A stretch of DNA of 64,000 nt, from positions 1-64,000 of the forward strand of contig WNNJ02002872.1 of NCBI GenBank assembly GCA_012934845.2, written 5' to 3'. Shown in pieces: positions 11,388-24,600 of the stretch. Every line of letters begins with the position of its first letter. Within the stretch, counting starts at the first letter, position 1. A program made the translations under genes and the position numbers. The stretch comes from Pomphorhynchus laevis (lineage: Eukaryota; Acanthocephala; Palaeacanthocephala; Echinorhynchida; Pomphorhynchidae). The notes beneath the pieces were generated by a model. The model had not been told where the DNA came from. It did no database searches and saw only the letters and a list, made by a program, of their open reading frames with translations.

Positions 11388-11945
11388 ATGTCGCTAACCT
11401 CTGTTAGCATCTTCAGAAAATTACATCTTTAGGTAATTTTCTGAAGATGCTAACAGAAGTTAGCGAAATACCAAATAAAATTTCCTCTTTTCTTTTATTT
11501 TTGATTTTCCTTTACAAATGTTTAGATCAACGATGTAACCTTTATCGTTGCCAAGAGTTTAAATATTCACTCTCAATGTCTCATACAGCATTTTTGCATA
11601 ATTGTGATATATAATTGAGTTACCTTACAAAAAATATAATGTGAAACAGTTTAAATTTAATTTTTTATATCTCTATATCTATTTAGAATTGCTTTGAAAT
11701 GCTTGGATTGTCACGATTGTACATTGTGCAGTGGTGATTTCACCGGATCTACTTACCTGTATGCGAATATGATTGGAATGCAAGGATACAAATGCATATT
11801 TGTAAGTTAAACAATTTGAACCTCTAAAAGCATTAATGGCTATTGAATCCTTTAAGACTGAGATGATTATCATTCATAAATCACTGTTATTTCATTTTCA
11901 ATAAAATGAAAATTATATTTGATATTTTGCTAACCTTTGTAAGCA
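11388..11945 (-). repeat. Right arm of the 550-bp inverted repeat
   Basis: Inverted partner of 8685-9245. On the minus strand it has a 64-codon open stretch ending YKYAFVSLHSNHIRIQ, followed by a consensus splice donor (CAG then GTAAGT), which is disrupted by a stop in the left arm. I do not recognise the peptide. The arm also contains a complete fold-back MITE at about 11345-11500. Confidence 0.8.
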
Positions 11946-12040
11946 TCTTCAAAATTTACTGAATTCAAAAAGTTAGAATATTCAGAAAATTACCTAATTT
12001 TCTGAATATGCTAACAGTGGTTGGTGAAATATCAAGCGGC
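11905..12040. mobile_element. Fold-back MITE, diverged copy
   Basis: Terminal words GATATTTTGCTAACCTTTG and its complement near 12000-12035 (GGTTGGTGAAATATC) flank a short centre with CAGAAAATTACCTAATTTTCTG. More diverged than the copies at 13-15 kb. Confidence 0.65.
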
Positions 12041-12699
12041 GTTTAATATCATCTTTTAATTTTTTATTTGTTACTGTTTAAAATAAACAATTTGAAATAT
12101 CAAATTAATGTCAAATGAATAACTTTTGATGTTGTCAAATATAGTGATAATAACCAGCAAAGAAAATTTCACAAATTCATAAGTTATAATCATATTCAAA
12201 ACAAATCCACATTTTATGACTCAGTCTCATTTCAAATACACGTTTCGACGATACAATATGCCTTTTTAAGGTGAGTTTAAACATTAAAATTTAACATTAT
12301 GATTAAATACGAAAGAATCCAAAACGCGTGTATTTTTAGTTTATGCTGTCATTATCAACTTAATGTGTTTTGAATAAGTTTAATAAAATAAAGATTAGTA
12401 TAAACATGAACATTTCCAGAATAATTTCGATAATTATAAAGAGTCAACAAAGGCAATTTGATTGAAGTTTTACCAGATTATAATAGCTAGATTAATAACA
12501 ACTACATTGTAAAACTACTCTTAGCTGATAATTTAAGAAACGTGATAGAAACATAAAAGCGAAACTTTATCGATAGCAAATGAATTGGTTACAAATAAAT
12601 ACAAGATTTTATCAAAAATTATTACAAATAATTTTATTTCTTTGCTTAAACGTGGGAAGAAACGTTTCCTATATATAAATTACACTTGCAGAAATATAC

Positions 12700-15600
12700 C
12701 TATTATTAATCCAGATTTAGTAACCACCAACGATTTGTAAAGTTCGCCAGCATTGCCTATCTGATCGAGCAATTGTCGTACTTCGCTTATAAGCTGCTTA
12801 TTTTTGACTGTTATAAGCTAAAAACATTAGTTAAATTTGTAATTTTAACAATTACTCATTTTTAATATAACCCATTAAAAAATAAGCAATATAATACCTC
12901 TGAGATGTCATCTACTTTTAAACGAAAATTAGAAGCAGATATTTCTTCTGGAGTAAGATAAAGCATCTGATAATAATTGTGCAACTGTAAGAGTTTTAGT
13001 AGTGCGGCGAGTTTCCACATTTCAGCAGATTCCTCCTCACCATTTGCTATGAATTAATAATTAATAAATCGATTAAATTACAAATTATGTAAACAAATAA
13101 TAAGAAGCATCATTAACCAAAGTAGATTAAAGTATTATTTTTAAAAATAATATATATTTTAAATAATATTTTAAATAGTTGATACTGATCCATTATTGAT
13201 AAGTAATTATTGGAGCTGGATCAAAGGAAAGAGGAAATTTTTATCTGATATTTCGCTAACCTCATATTTAGGAAATTACAACATAATTGTAATTTTCTGA
13301 AGATGCTAACAAAGGTTAGCGAAATATCAAAAAATCCTCTTTCCTTTGATCCAGCTATAATAATTATTTATGAATATAATAATTTTAATAAATTAAATTT
13401 TTTGATAATCAGCTGTTATCAGCAGCAATGAATGCTAGTGATCAATAACTAAATATAATTAATGCTAATTAACATAATGTAATTATGTTATGTTAATTAT
13501 GTTATTTAATTATGTTAGCATCTTCAGATACTGTTAGCATCTTCATTGTAATTTTCTAGATATGAAGATATTCATATTATATGAAGTTTAAAAATAAGTA
13601 AGCTATAATTGGGCTACTATTATTTCACATTGGAACATTTTTTATTTATCTGAATATAGATGTCCCTACCTTTAAATAATTTTGATTTATCAAAACATTT
13701 AACACTCCTGTTAATTCAATTTTATTCGTATTTTAATGTTTAACAGACAGGCGTTATATTTGTAAAATCTAATGAAAACCAGACTTTATATATATTTGTT
13801 ATCCTAATATAAAATTAATTATTTTCTTAAAACTTCTTTAGTATCTATAAATAATTATTGGAGCTAACTTCTGTTAGCATCTTCAAAAAATTACTAATTT
13901 TTTGAAGATGCTAACAGAAGTTAGCGAAATATCAAAAATAATTTCTTATTTTCATTGATCCAATAATTATTTATCAGTAATGGATCAGCATCAACTATTT
14001 AAAACATCGTCATAATATTTAAAAAAACGTCATAAATAAATAACGCATATATAAATAATAAAACAGGACTAGTGGATATATGACAATCCACAAATGCAAA
14101 GAGTGAATATATGACAGTCCACAAATGCAAAGAGTGAATATATGACAATCCACAAATGCAAAGAGTGAGGGAGCAGAACCACGAGGTTTCACAATTCGTT
14201 AACAATCCGGATTTAATGCGTCAAACAATGGAAATGATTCGTAATCCTACAACTATACAGGAAATTACGAGAATCCATGATAGAGCCCTGATTAACCTTG
14301 AGAGTTTACCGAGCGGATATAATGTTCGACAGAGAATTTATCGCGATTTTCAAGAACCAATGCTTAATGTGGCACATGAGCAGTTTGGCGATAACCCTCT
14401 GAATACTAATTCTAGCTCATCTAGTACAGCTAACACTAGTCAAGTAGGAGATGAAAATACAAAAATACCTTGAATCTTTATTAAATGTAATGAGAGTATG
14501 AGTGATGGACGAAAATATTACTCCGCGTGATTAATATCGGAAAAATAAAAATAAATAAAATATTTCTTAATAGATAAATAATAAAGCAGGACTAATGAAA
14601 ATATATGTAAATTTGTAAAACGATAATTCTGTTCAAATATTAGCCCTACAATTGAATCCATAATAAACAATTTTTTAATGTTATTTGATATCATCTGTAT
14701 AAATTGTTTAATTTTGTCAATTGTTCGATCAATCCCTTTGACTTTGATTACATCACGTTGATTTTAAATAGTTGATACTGATCCAAATAATTATTAGAGC
14801 TGGATCAAATAAAAGAGGAAATTATTTTTGATATTTCGCTAACTTCTGTTAGTATCTTCAGAAAATTACAAGAAGATAAAGATGCTAACAGAAGTTAGCG
14901 AAATATCAAAAATAATTTCTTCTTTCCTTTGATCCAGCTCCAATAATTATTTATCATTAATGGATCAGTATAAACTATTTAAAACATCGTCATAATATTT
15001 TAAAAAACGTCATAAATAAATAATATTTTTAAAAATATTATAGATACTTTTTAAGCGAAATATTTTTCTTAAAGAGATATTTTCACAGATTTTCAAATTT
15101 TAGATTAAATTTGAAATATTTCTTACGAGATTCCTAACCTTACCTGCAGTAAACAGTGTTCCTTTTAAGACGTGTGTTAAAAAGATGCAGTGGATTAAAA
15201 AGTTAATAATAAAAAATTAAAATATTATAATTAAATAAAAATTTATGAAATAAATAAATTTTAATACAAAAGTTAGAATTAAACGTCGAAGGCATTCAGA
15301 ATTGTTTAATTACCTGTTAGTTCATCTATTACCTCATCCGTGATTACATTTTCGAAATTATCCTTTTCAGCAATATTAAGACAAGCCAACGACCATAACA
15401 TGTTAATCTTATCTTGTGCTAATTTCCAATAAGATATATCAGGGACACGGAAGTTTGTAGGCACATAGTTGACAATTGCAAGCGAAAATAGCAATGATTT
15501 TATCAAGTCTAGATTTTCAGACTGTTCAGTGTATAACCAAAACTGATCGAAGATCTCTTCGTGACGCAAACGAAGTCTTCCGAAAGATATTATCAAGTTA

Positions 15601-18600
15601 TTAATATCATGCATTAACATTTCTTGATATGGCTCAACTAAATGAGTTGATAAATTTGAAATAAGTTTAGAAATCATTATTTCATCAAATAATTGTAATC
15701 TCGACAATGCCTCGAAACAATCAACAATTTGTAGGAAACCTAAATTATATGAACTATTCCCAATAAGGTAAACGCAGGCGTTGAGTATCGGACGATTTCG
15801 CCGTTGGCATTGAGCATACGCTGTTAACAAAAAGATGACATCATCGAGTTCGAATTCCTTGGTGTTTAACAAATTTAATACGTGATCGTCAAGTCGTTTT
15901 AGTAGCTTGTCATCACGACTGTCCAAATTCTTCACTAACTTGGAACACTGTCTTAAATTGACTAGTTCAAATTGACGCAGTTCGATTTGCTCATGTATCT
16001 GATCAAGTAAACTTTGCAAAACTAACTGTCCAATTGGATGTGTTGGTATTGGTTTATTAAGATTAAAATATCTAGTACACGCGATTAACTAAATACGAAG
16101 AATAAAATAATTTTAGTACAATCATTTCAAACCCAAATTTACAATTCAATAATAAAAATAGTTTAAAATTTCATATACTCGTAAATGAAATACTCGTTTA
16201 TTAAAAAATTCAATATCGAATTGTTTAGTAATCGATAATCTAAAGTTATAACGAGAAATTAAGTATTGATATATTATATATATTATATATTATATATATT
16301 GCAATATTGATATAATGTAATATAATATTTTATTATAATAGTATATATTATATATTATATTAAAATATATTATATATTATAATATTATGTTAATATTGAT
16401 ATGATATAATATAAATCAATATTATATATATTGACTTGTAATAATAAAATATTAATACAATATTAATATATTGAATTTCCAGCGATTTGTTACTGTCAGT
16501 AATGTAGTTCCTTTGCAGTAAGTTTTTTGAATGCACAATGGACTCGTGATGTAGTCAGAAGTGTGAATGATTCTCTACTTAAATATATATAATTATGACG
16601 AAACAGCAGTCATTGGGATCGTTCATTTCTAATATATTTGATGTTTAACGCAATGGTAAAAATACTTATTAAATATTTATATATTTAAACTATATATTTA
16701 AATTATATATTTAAAATATTGTTTAAATGTGGCTTTTTTCAATTTCCAAATGTTAAAGCAATCATCATCAAAATCACACTTAAGATTTTTGAAGATTTCA
16801 ACTACAAAAACGGCAGGGAAACCAGTTGAACTAAGATACAAAATTATAACAAATTTAATATGTTTTGTGGACCATGTATTTTAGAAATATAAAGTTTCTA
16901 TAATTGTGTTCTTTATTCTCAAATATTTTAGAAATAGACAAATATTTATTTTTGGTAACAGTCGACCACTGTAGGTATTCCACGTTTAAAATTCATTTAC
17001 ACGTATTTCTGCATACCCAAAGTATAGAATATAAATTCCTGATATAATTATGACATAGTCAGACATTGATTTTAGGAAACAGTAGACCAGTGTGCATATT
17101 CCATGTTTATTATGTCTTTACAAAAAAGACAATAAAAACTACTGAAATTTGAAAATTAAATCTTTTAAATCTATTGATGTTTAGTCTCCTCGATACAACC
17201 TCGTATTCCTAAACATCCAATATAGGTTATAAATATTATATAAAAACTATTGGAATTTGTAAAGTAAATATTCCAAATCTATTGATGTGAGTCTCCTCAA
17301 TCGAATCTGATATTCTTCAACCCCCAATAGAGGTAGAAACATAAAATATATTTTGGAATGTTATACATATGTTTTTATTGGTTATCTTATCATGGAGTTG
17401 TTAATCGTATTTAATTGCCTTTTAAATATGTAGAAATTTGGTAAGTCTCCTCCAAAGAATCTTGTATTCCTATGCCCCCAATAGAGGTAGAAAGAGAAAA
17501 TAATTTTTGAAATGTTTTACATCTGATCTTATTGGTTATCTCGTCATGAAGTTGTTAATCGTATTTCTTCATTGTCCTTAAAATTTGAATTGAGAGCTAT
17601 ACACCAAACTACAATATACAGTATTAGCGTCTACAACTGTAGCCATTTTTATTATCGATAAGTAATGATAGGTTTTATTTAAAATTGTTCATTTTAGCAA
17701 GTATTGATACCAATAGGCAAGCAAATACAACAAACCATCGTGACTACTTCAACATATGTGCTAATGAAATACTTCATGTTATTTCTTTTTATAAAGAAAT
17801 TGACGTTACATTATTTATTTAATATCTAAGTAGACTCGAAGCCAATTGTAGATTTTCCGAATCTCCTGGATATCTCCTGCAATGTTTGCATCGACGATGT
17901 ATAATCGCTGTTAGACACTTGGAATCATGGTCCTGAATCGGAATATCATTAGCATGGAGAATATGGCAAAATCAGACGTTGTGGTAGGATTGTTCTGTGC
18001 CTGCTGTTAAGGAAACTTTATTTCCAACAAGAAGAATGGGAAAGCCATAAGTATTCCAAAGAACTATATAAAGAATGGGATATTTTATCAACATTCGTAA
18101 GCAACTTTTTTTACATTGTTGAAAGCGTTTTTAGCATGAACGGAGATTGGTTCTACATTGTTTCCTGATAATATCGCAAATTCGATTATGAAGCATTTTC
18201 TAATGTTTAAGTCTTCCATACCGGCAACTGAATGCAAACTTTGATTAGTCACACTTAGTAGTATGAGTTTGCCAATAATACGTCGCGTTACTTCTCAAAA
18301 TCCAATAGTCACCTTGCTGTAAATGTTTCCCTTAGCAGGAATGTGATCTTTAGTACATTTAGAACATCTTTTCATCGCCTCATCTTAATACAAATCAACG
18401 CTTATCTCTCCTACTTCAATCTGTAATCTGTGATCTTATTAAATGTTTATTAATTAAAAATCATTTTTATTATTAAGATGATATTTTTGTCGTTTTAAAT
18501 ACTATTTTCTTATACAAAATAAGTATTCCCTTAAATTCCCGCAAATAGGTCATCAATTAACAAATGCATCTATAATCATTAATCAATATCATTATTTAAA

Positions 18601-21600
18601 GGTTGTATTTGTCAAAATATTTTTTTAAATAATTGTTTTTCACGTATTAAAATAAAAAATCAATTTTAGTAATAATTAATCAATTTTAAGTAAGTGTACA
18701 CATTAAATGTCGTCTTTTGTATGCAATCGAGTACTTTTCAGAACAGTGTTTTGTTATACGCTTTAAATGTCATGTAACATTTGATTTCCTTTCTTCAAAT
18801 AGTCTCATAATAATAACGAATTTCTATGTTAAATCAAAATGTAATCTTCATTAAATAATTAACGGAGTTAAAATATTAAATCCTCTAATATTTAAAAGAA
18901 TTTAAAGCATGCTGGAGAACAAACATCACTTTAAATTGTATTTAAAATACATCAAAATATGTCTAAAACTTAATTATTCATTCGCTGATAACAAGAGCTA
19001 TTTTTGTCCTGAAAAAATATGATACTGCGTTCTTAAGTTGTTAATGACGTTTTAAAAAGTCAATTTTACTATTCGCCGATTAAAGTATTAAGAGGTAATG
19101 AGTATTTGTTAAAAAAGAACCAATTTGGCATTTTATCAGTAATTGATTAGACGTACTGATGTAAAAATGCACTACGGTAACTCGTATATTATTCACGGAC
19201 ACAAATTCGTAGACTTAAAACAAAATATAGCTAATTTCATTTATTTCATATAATATTATTTAATATATTATTAATATTATATAATATTGTTTAATAATAT
19301 ATAATATTATTTTATATGATAATATTTTTTAATATTATTATAATGTTATTAAAAAATATTATTATTTTTGTATAAAAAATATTTATATAATTTTAGTTAT
19401 TTTATTTAAGAAATTTAAATTATTCATTAAAAACTTCTTTAAATTATCAAACGATTTAAAATATAAATCAAATAATTTATAGGGTTTAAAGTATTGAATT
19501 TTTTGATATTTTAAATAATTTAACATTTATTTAATAATTAATTTATAAGCTAATAATTTATTTATAAGTTATTAAAATGTATGAGAAATTCTAATTATAA
19601 TGTAAAAAATTAATTATTAATTAAATTTCCAAATTAAATCCTTCAAATCAGATAATCCCTTAACTTTATGAAATTTTTATAGATTAATACGTTTTTCTAA
19701 GTTCTTCTCGATTTAAAAATGTAAAATTTTATAGTTATTAAGATTTAGTAACACTTAAATGCCAAACACATCAGAATATAACGTGATACTTTATTGTCGT
19801 GCTAATAAATATTGTGAGTCTTTGACGGCCTCGATCAAATGTTAACGGACGATATTGGACATAAGTGTACTACATTGTCTTACCTGACATCAAAGGAAAA
19901 TTATGCCTTATTTAAAGGATTAACGATTTTGTAGTAACTGTCAATACCGATTATTATACGTTTATAGTTTTATATCCTCAATTATTATAGAGCACGCTGA
20001 TGGATTGAAGTGCTAATTAAGTTCTAAATTTACAAAAATAAATCTTACCTTTTGACAATGAATACTTTAAAATAATAAGAAAAATGCCTTTTTTTGAAAT
20101 AAACGTATTTCCAAATACGATTATATTGGGTGTCTAAGTGAATGTTTTCCGATGTAAATGGATCCTTCTGGGATCTGGCCGTCTGCGTGTCACATGTGAT
20201 TAGAATTCATCGACATTTTTGTTAGTAAATCCTACATAAATACTAATGCATTGTTAATCCTAACAATGAATACTTAAAAATAATAAGAATAAGAGTATGT
20301 TTTGAAAAAAAACGCATCCCATAAGTATTTTTATATCAAAAATAAAATTAAAATTAGAATTAAAATAGAATTAAAATTAAATACTGATAAAATTAAACAA
20401 AATTTACAATTTAGAATAAAACATGTGTACACTTACACAACAGATATACGCAAAGTAATTACATACCTGAGACATTGGCAACTTTTTCATTCGATCAACA
20501 AGAGAAGCCGGAAAATCTCTATTTATTAATTCATGACAAACACCCGTATCGGATGTATCGTCTAGCCTGTAAACGGCAAGCAAAAAACGAACAACAATAG
20601 GTACGGTATTGTCAGTAAGGCTTGCAGACTGCAAAACTAAATGAATACATACAAAAAACACTTTTATTGTATTTTATCTACCTGAATATCTAAACTTGAT
20701 TCGATCATACTTCGAAGCTGACGATTTTCATCACTGAAATACCAGTTTGCCAAATTCGTTTTATTACCAGCAAACATTCTATTAAATTTCTAAATAAATA
20801 AGTATATTTTTATAAAAAGAATTTTATTTTCTATAAATTTAAATGTTTAATGGGGCCAACACTTAACGGGACTCGTGTAGTCCCGTAGAAAATTCTAAGT
20901 AAATATAATTAATCGTTCGGGACTATGCATATAGTCCTGAACTATAAAGTTCCGGATTTTATATCCGTTAATCGTTCAGGACTATTGCAATCCCGTAAAA
21001 AATTCTCAGTAAATTGTCTAAGAAAAGAATCAATAAATGTTCAATATATGTTGATCGATATATAAGGATCCATATATATCCTAACAGTTTGTTCTTTAAA
21101 TGAATAAATTTTCTATTTCATAGACTAGTTATCTATTATATATGTTATTTATGATATATTCTTGCACTGGAATTCCGGTTGTGATCATCGTAAGACTATT
21201 CATTTAGATCTTGTAAAAGTATCTTATTAACACCAATCAACAAAAAGTTTTAATATTAGAACGTTTCGGTTTTTAAACCTTCATCGGCATTTTAAATTTT
21301 TATCATTAAGTTTTTTAATTGCTAGAGGACATGAAAGAACCCATCAAATGATCACAAGCACCGATTAAATGATCTCCTGATCTCATTTGATAAAAGTTTA
21401 ATTTTATCAAACTTTAATTTTTTTATTGTTCAAAATTGATGAAGTGGAAACCCGAAAACCCTTTGATTTAAATGAATCCTGGCGTGCTACTCTGACAGAG
21501 TAACAAGTCAGGAATTATTAATTCCTTCCGTGTTTATCCTTTATCAGTTTAGATACAGCCGGTCCGCTGAAATTTACGATAAATAAAGAAGAATCGATAA

Positions 21601-24600
21601 ATTTCCTGAATACAAATAACTAACGCGATAAAACCTGAATTAACGAAATCACAAAAAATTAATCAGAATAAAATTTCGTCTCCATATTATCATGCAAACA
21701 GCATATACCCTATGCATTTTAAAAGAAAATAATAATTAACGAGACATGATAATCTCATGTCTCGTTAAAAAGTGAACCGAATAAAAATAATCTAAAAAAA
21801 TAAGCGGGGTTTTAAATTTAGAAGATTTATGCTTACGAGAGAACCGTACATGAATAATGAAGACAAGAACAAATATTATGATAATATTCTCATATATTCT
21901 CTGATTAGTGCATCCAGCACTAATCAATCAAACGATTACCGCTGATTATTAATCAGTGATGATTAATAATCACTAATTAATTTTTTTTATTTTTATTAGG
22001 CTTCCTCAAATGGGTCTAAAAATTTAAAGTTATCATGTCATTTACTAATAAAACCTTCATTAGTTTAAAAAGCCAACGAAACAGGATGCTGGGTTAAGTA
22101 AAAATCCGATGTTACGTTTGAAAGCGACCGAACAGCTGTTTTCTTATTGTTAAACTGACGCATTTTGGGAGTGCAATCGAAATTTCAGTTCTCAATTTGT
22201 AATCTTGTCCCATACGCCGCCTTTGGTTTAGTGATTGCCTTTTATCGATATGCTGTAGGGTTTTATCCAATGTTGGATTATTGTTTCCTGTTGCAGATAT
22301 GACTAATGGAATAAACTGAAATGACTCGAATTTGCAGATCCGCTGGGCATGTTTTGGCAGTTTACGATTCTCGAGATATTCATTACGTTTCCGTTGCGGG
22401 AAGCATTCGAAGGATCAATTGGATTGAACACATAGACGTATATAAACGTTCGCTACATTAGTGCACCATAGAGTCATTTAAAGACAATATCTAATCGTGC
22501 TTGTCTTTCTGATGCTGTCGAGGGGTTGTCAAATGTAAAATTATCAGGCACTGGGATATCACGTATTACATTATGGCGAACTATGTGAATTCCGCCGGAT
22601 TGGTAAGACAGAATATGTGCAACGTTTAAGTTTTATAAGCAAATACTTTCAGAGATCCTTTTAGAGGTTTCCAATCGTACCTTACATAACTAGCATATTG
22701 AAATTGTTGCTTCGACATTTTCTTCCAAACATTAAAGGTCTTCAACTTAACCACAATGACATGATTGGCCCAAATGTACTTTGATTTACAAATTGCTTAT
22801 GTTCATCAGTCAAATTGTATCCGCTTGATCACGACCTCGTTAACATGGGGAACATTATTCAAAAACATGATGTCTACTCTATTGATGCACTTGAGATAAA
22901 TTTGATATGTGGATACATATGTCATACGTTTGGTTTAGTTACTTAATTTAATGGCGGTCGTAATCCTATACTTCGATTGTCATATCGAGCAGTGCGAGTG
23001 TAAAGCGGGCTTCTCTAAAATGTTATCGAATCCAGGGATAGATCGTCAAGTAAGCGTTTGGCTCCTTTCTGGATTGCAGATGCTCAATTGAGCCCACGCG
23101 ATCAATATCCTTTCATTTGACTTGTCAAATTGTTCAATAGTATTTCTTTGTTTGTTTGTCAGACCATCTTTACGACTTGAATATTTTTAGCTATTGTATT
23201 TTTGCCGGTTTCACATTCCTCATCTATCACGTTACCAAAAATACTTGTCATCATTTGGGAATAGCTGTATTCTTCAGACGTATATTCGCTTGGTTTTTCT
23301 ATGCCCAATTTCCCGCATTTAATAGATAGCAATAGAATATTTGTTCATTGTTTATCTATGCTATAGTTTCCAGTAATTCCTGGTAGTATTTGTGAAATGA
23401 TTGCTGAGTCTAAGCGTTGGAACCACTTCGGTTCGATTAGGCCGTTTCGTTTTAATGGGTCCTTCATTTGAATTTCACACATTTGGTTAGAATTATATGT
23501 GCCGACAGTGGATCTATTTTAGCAGCACCTGCAAGCATTTTTGTTTATTTAATGAATATGTTGCATGAATTTCGTACGCTGTTTTCCATATATGTGGATT
23601 ATCCAATAAAGCTTCCAATAACCTTAATTCCATTTGTCAGTATTTGAATGTCAGAACCTTCAAATTTTTGGTCTGTATTGATGTCGTCTGATCGGTGTAG
23701 GAGGATTTTGCATTTTGATGGATTTATAACATCATTTATTCTTAAATGATGCTTGAATGTAGATTCACATTGAATGTCTTCGGTTAATAGAATTTCAATC
23801 AATGAATCCGGATTATTGCTAATCTTATTATTGCTAATCGCTGATTAAGTAATATATTAATTATTAATAATTACTAATAATTAATAATCAGTGAAACATC
23901 CTCGGAACCACTGATAAAAATGTTTGTAATACCCAAAATTATAAAATAATAATTTATTTATTAAAGTCATCAACGCTGGCACAATAAAGCTAGAAAATGT
24001 GAGCAATTCCTAAGTCCGAGAGCAATGCTTTGGCTGCAGTAGCTGAAACGAGCACTTTAAAAAAGTAGCAAGTCACTAAAGTATAATATTCGAGACATGC
24101 TACACTACTCGACAAAAAGAGTGATTTACTCAGCACTCACATGTTATGTAATACTTAATATGTAAGAGAGAAGGGTTTATCGCTAAACATGAGGCTTAAC
24201 AACAGAAGTAAACATAAAAACAAAATGAATGCAACAGGATGTGATAGTCAGACACCGCATTGATATACAAATAAAAATATCAAATGTTCAACATTTTGAT
24301 AATTTTAAATAGCAAAATACCTCGAGACTGTCAATAAGCATTGTGGAAGATAAATTACCACTTAAGGAGGTAATTACTTCTTTCATATCATCGAGTGTTT
24401 GACAGTGATTGAGTGAATTCATAAATGATGCGGTGAATGTAGATTCACGTTGAATGTCTTCGGTTGATGGAATTTCAATCAATGAATCCGGATTATTGCT
24501 AATGTCATGCGAAAACATATCATTTTCGCTGACTATATCCAGATGAATTCTTTGAAATCGTTTCCTCTTTCTTGACGGTTTTTGGAAAACATACTTAAAT

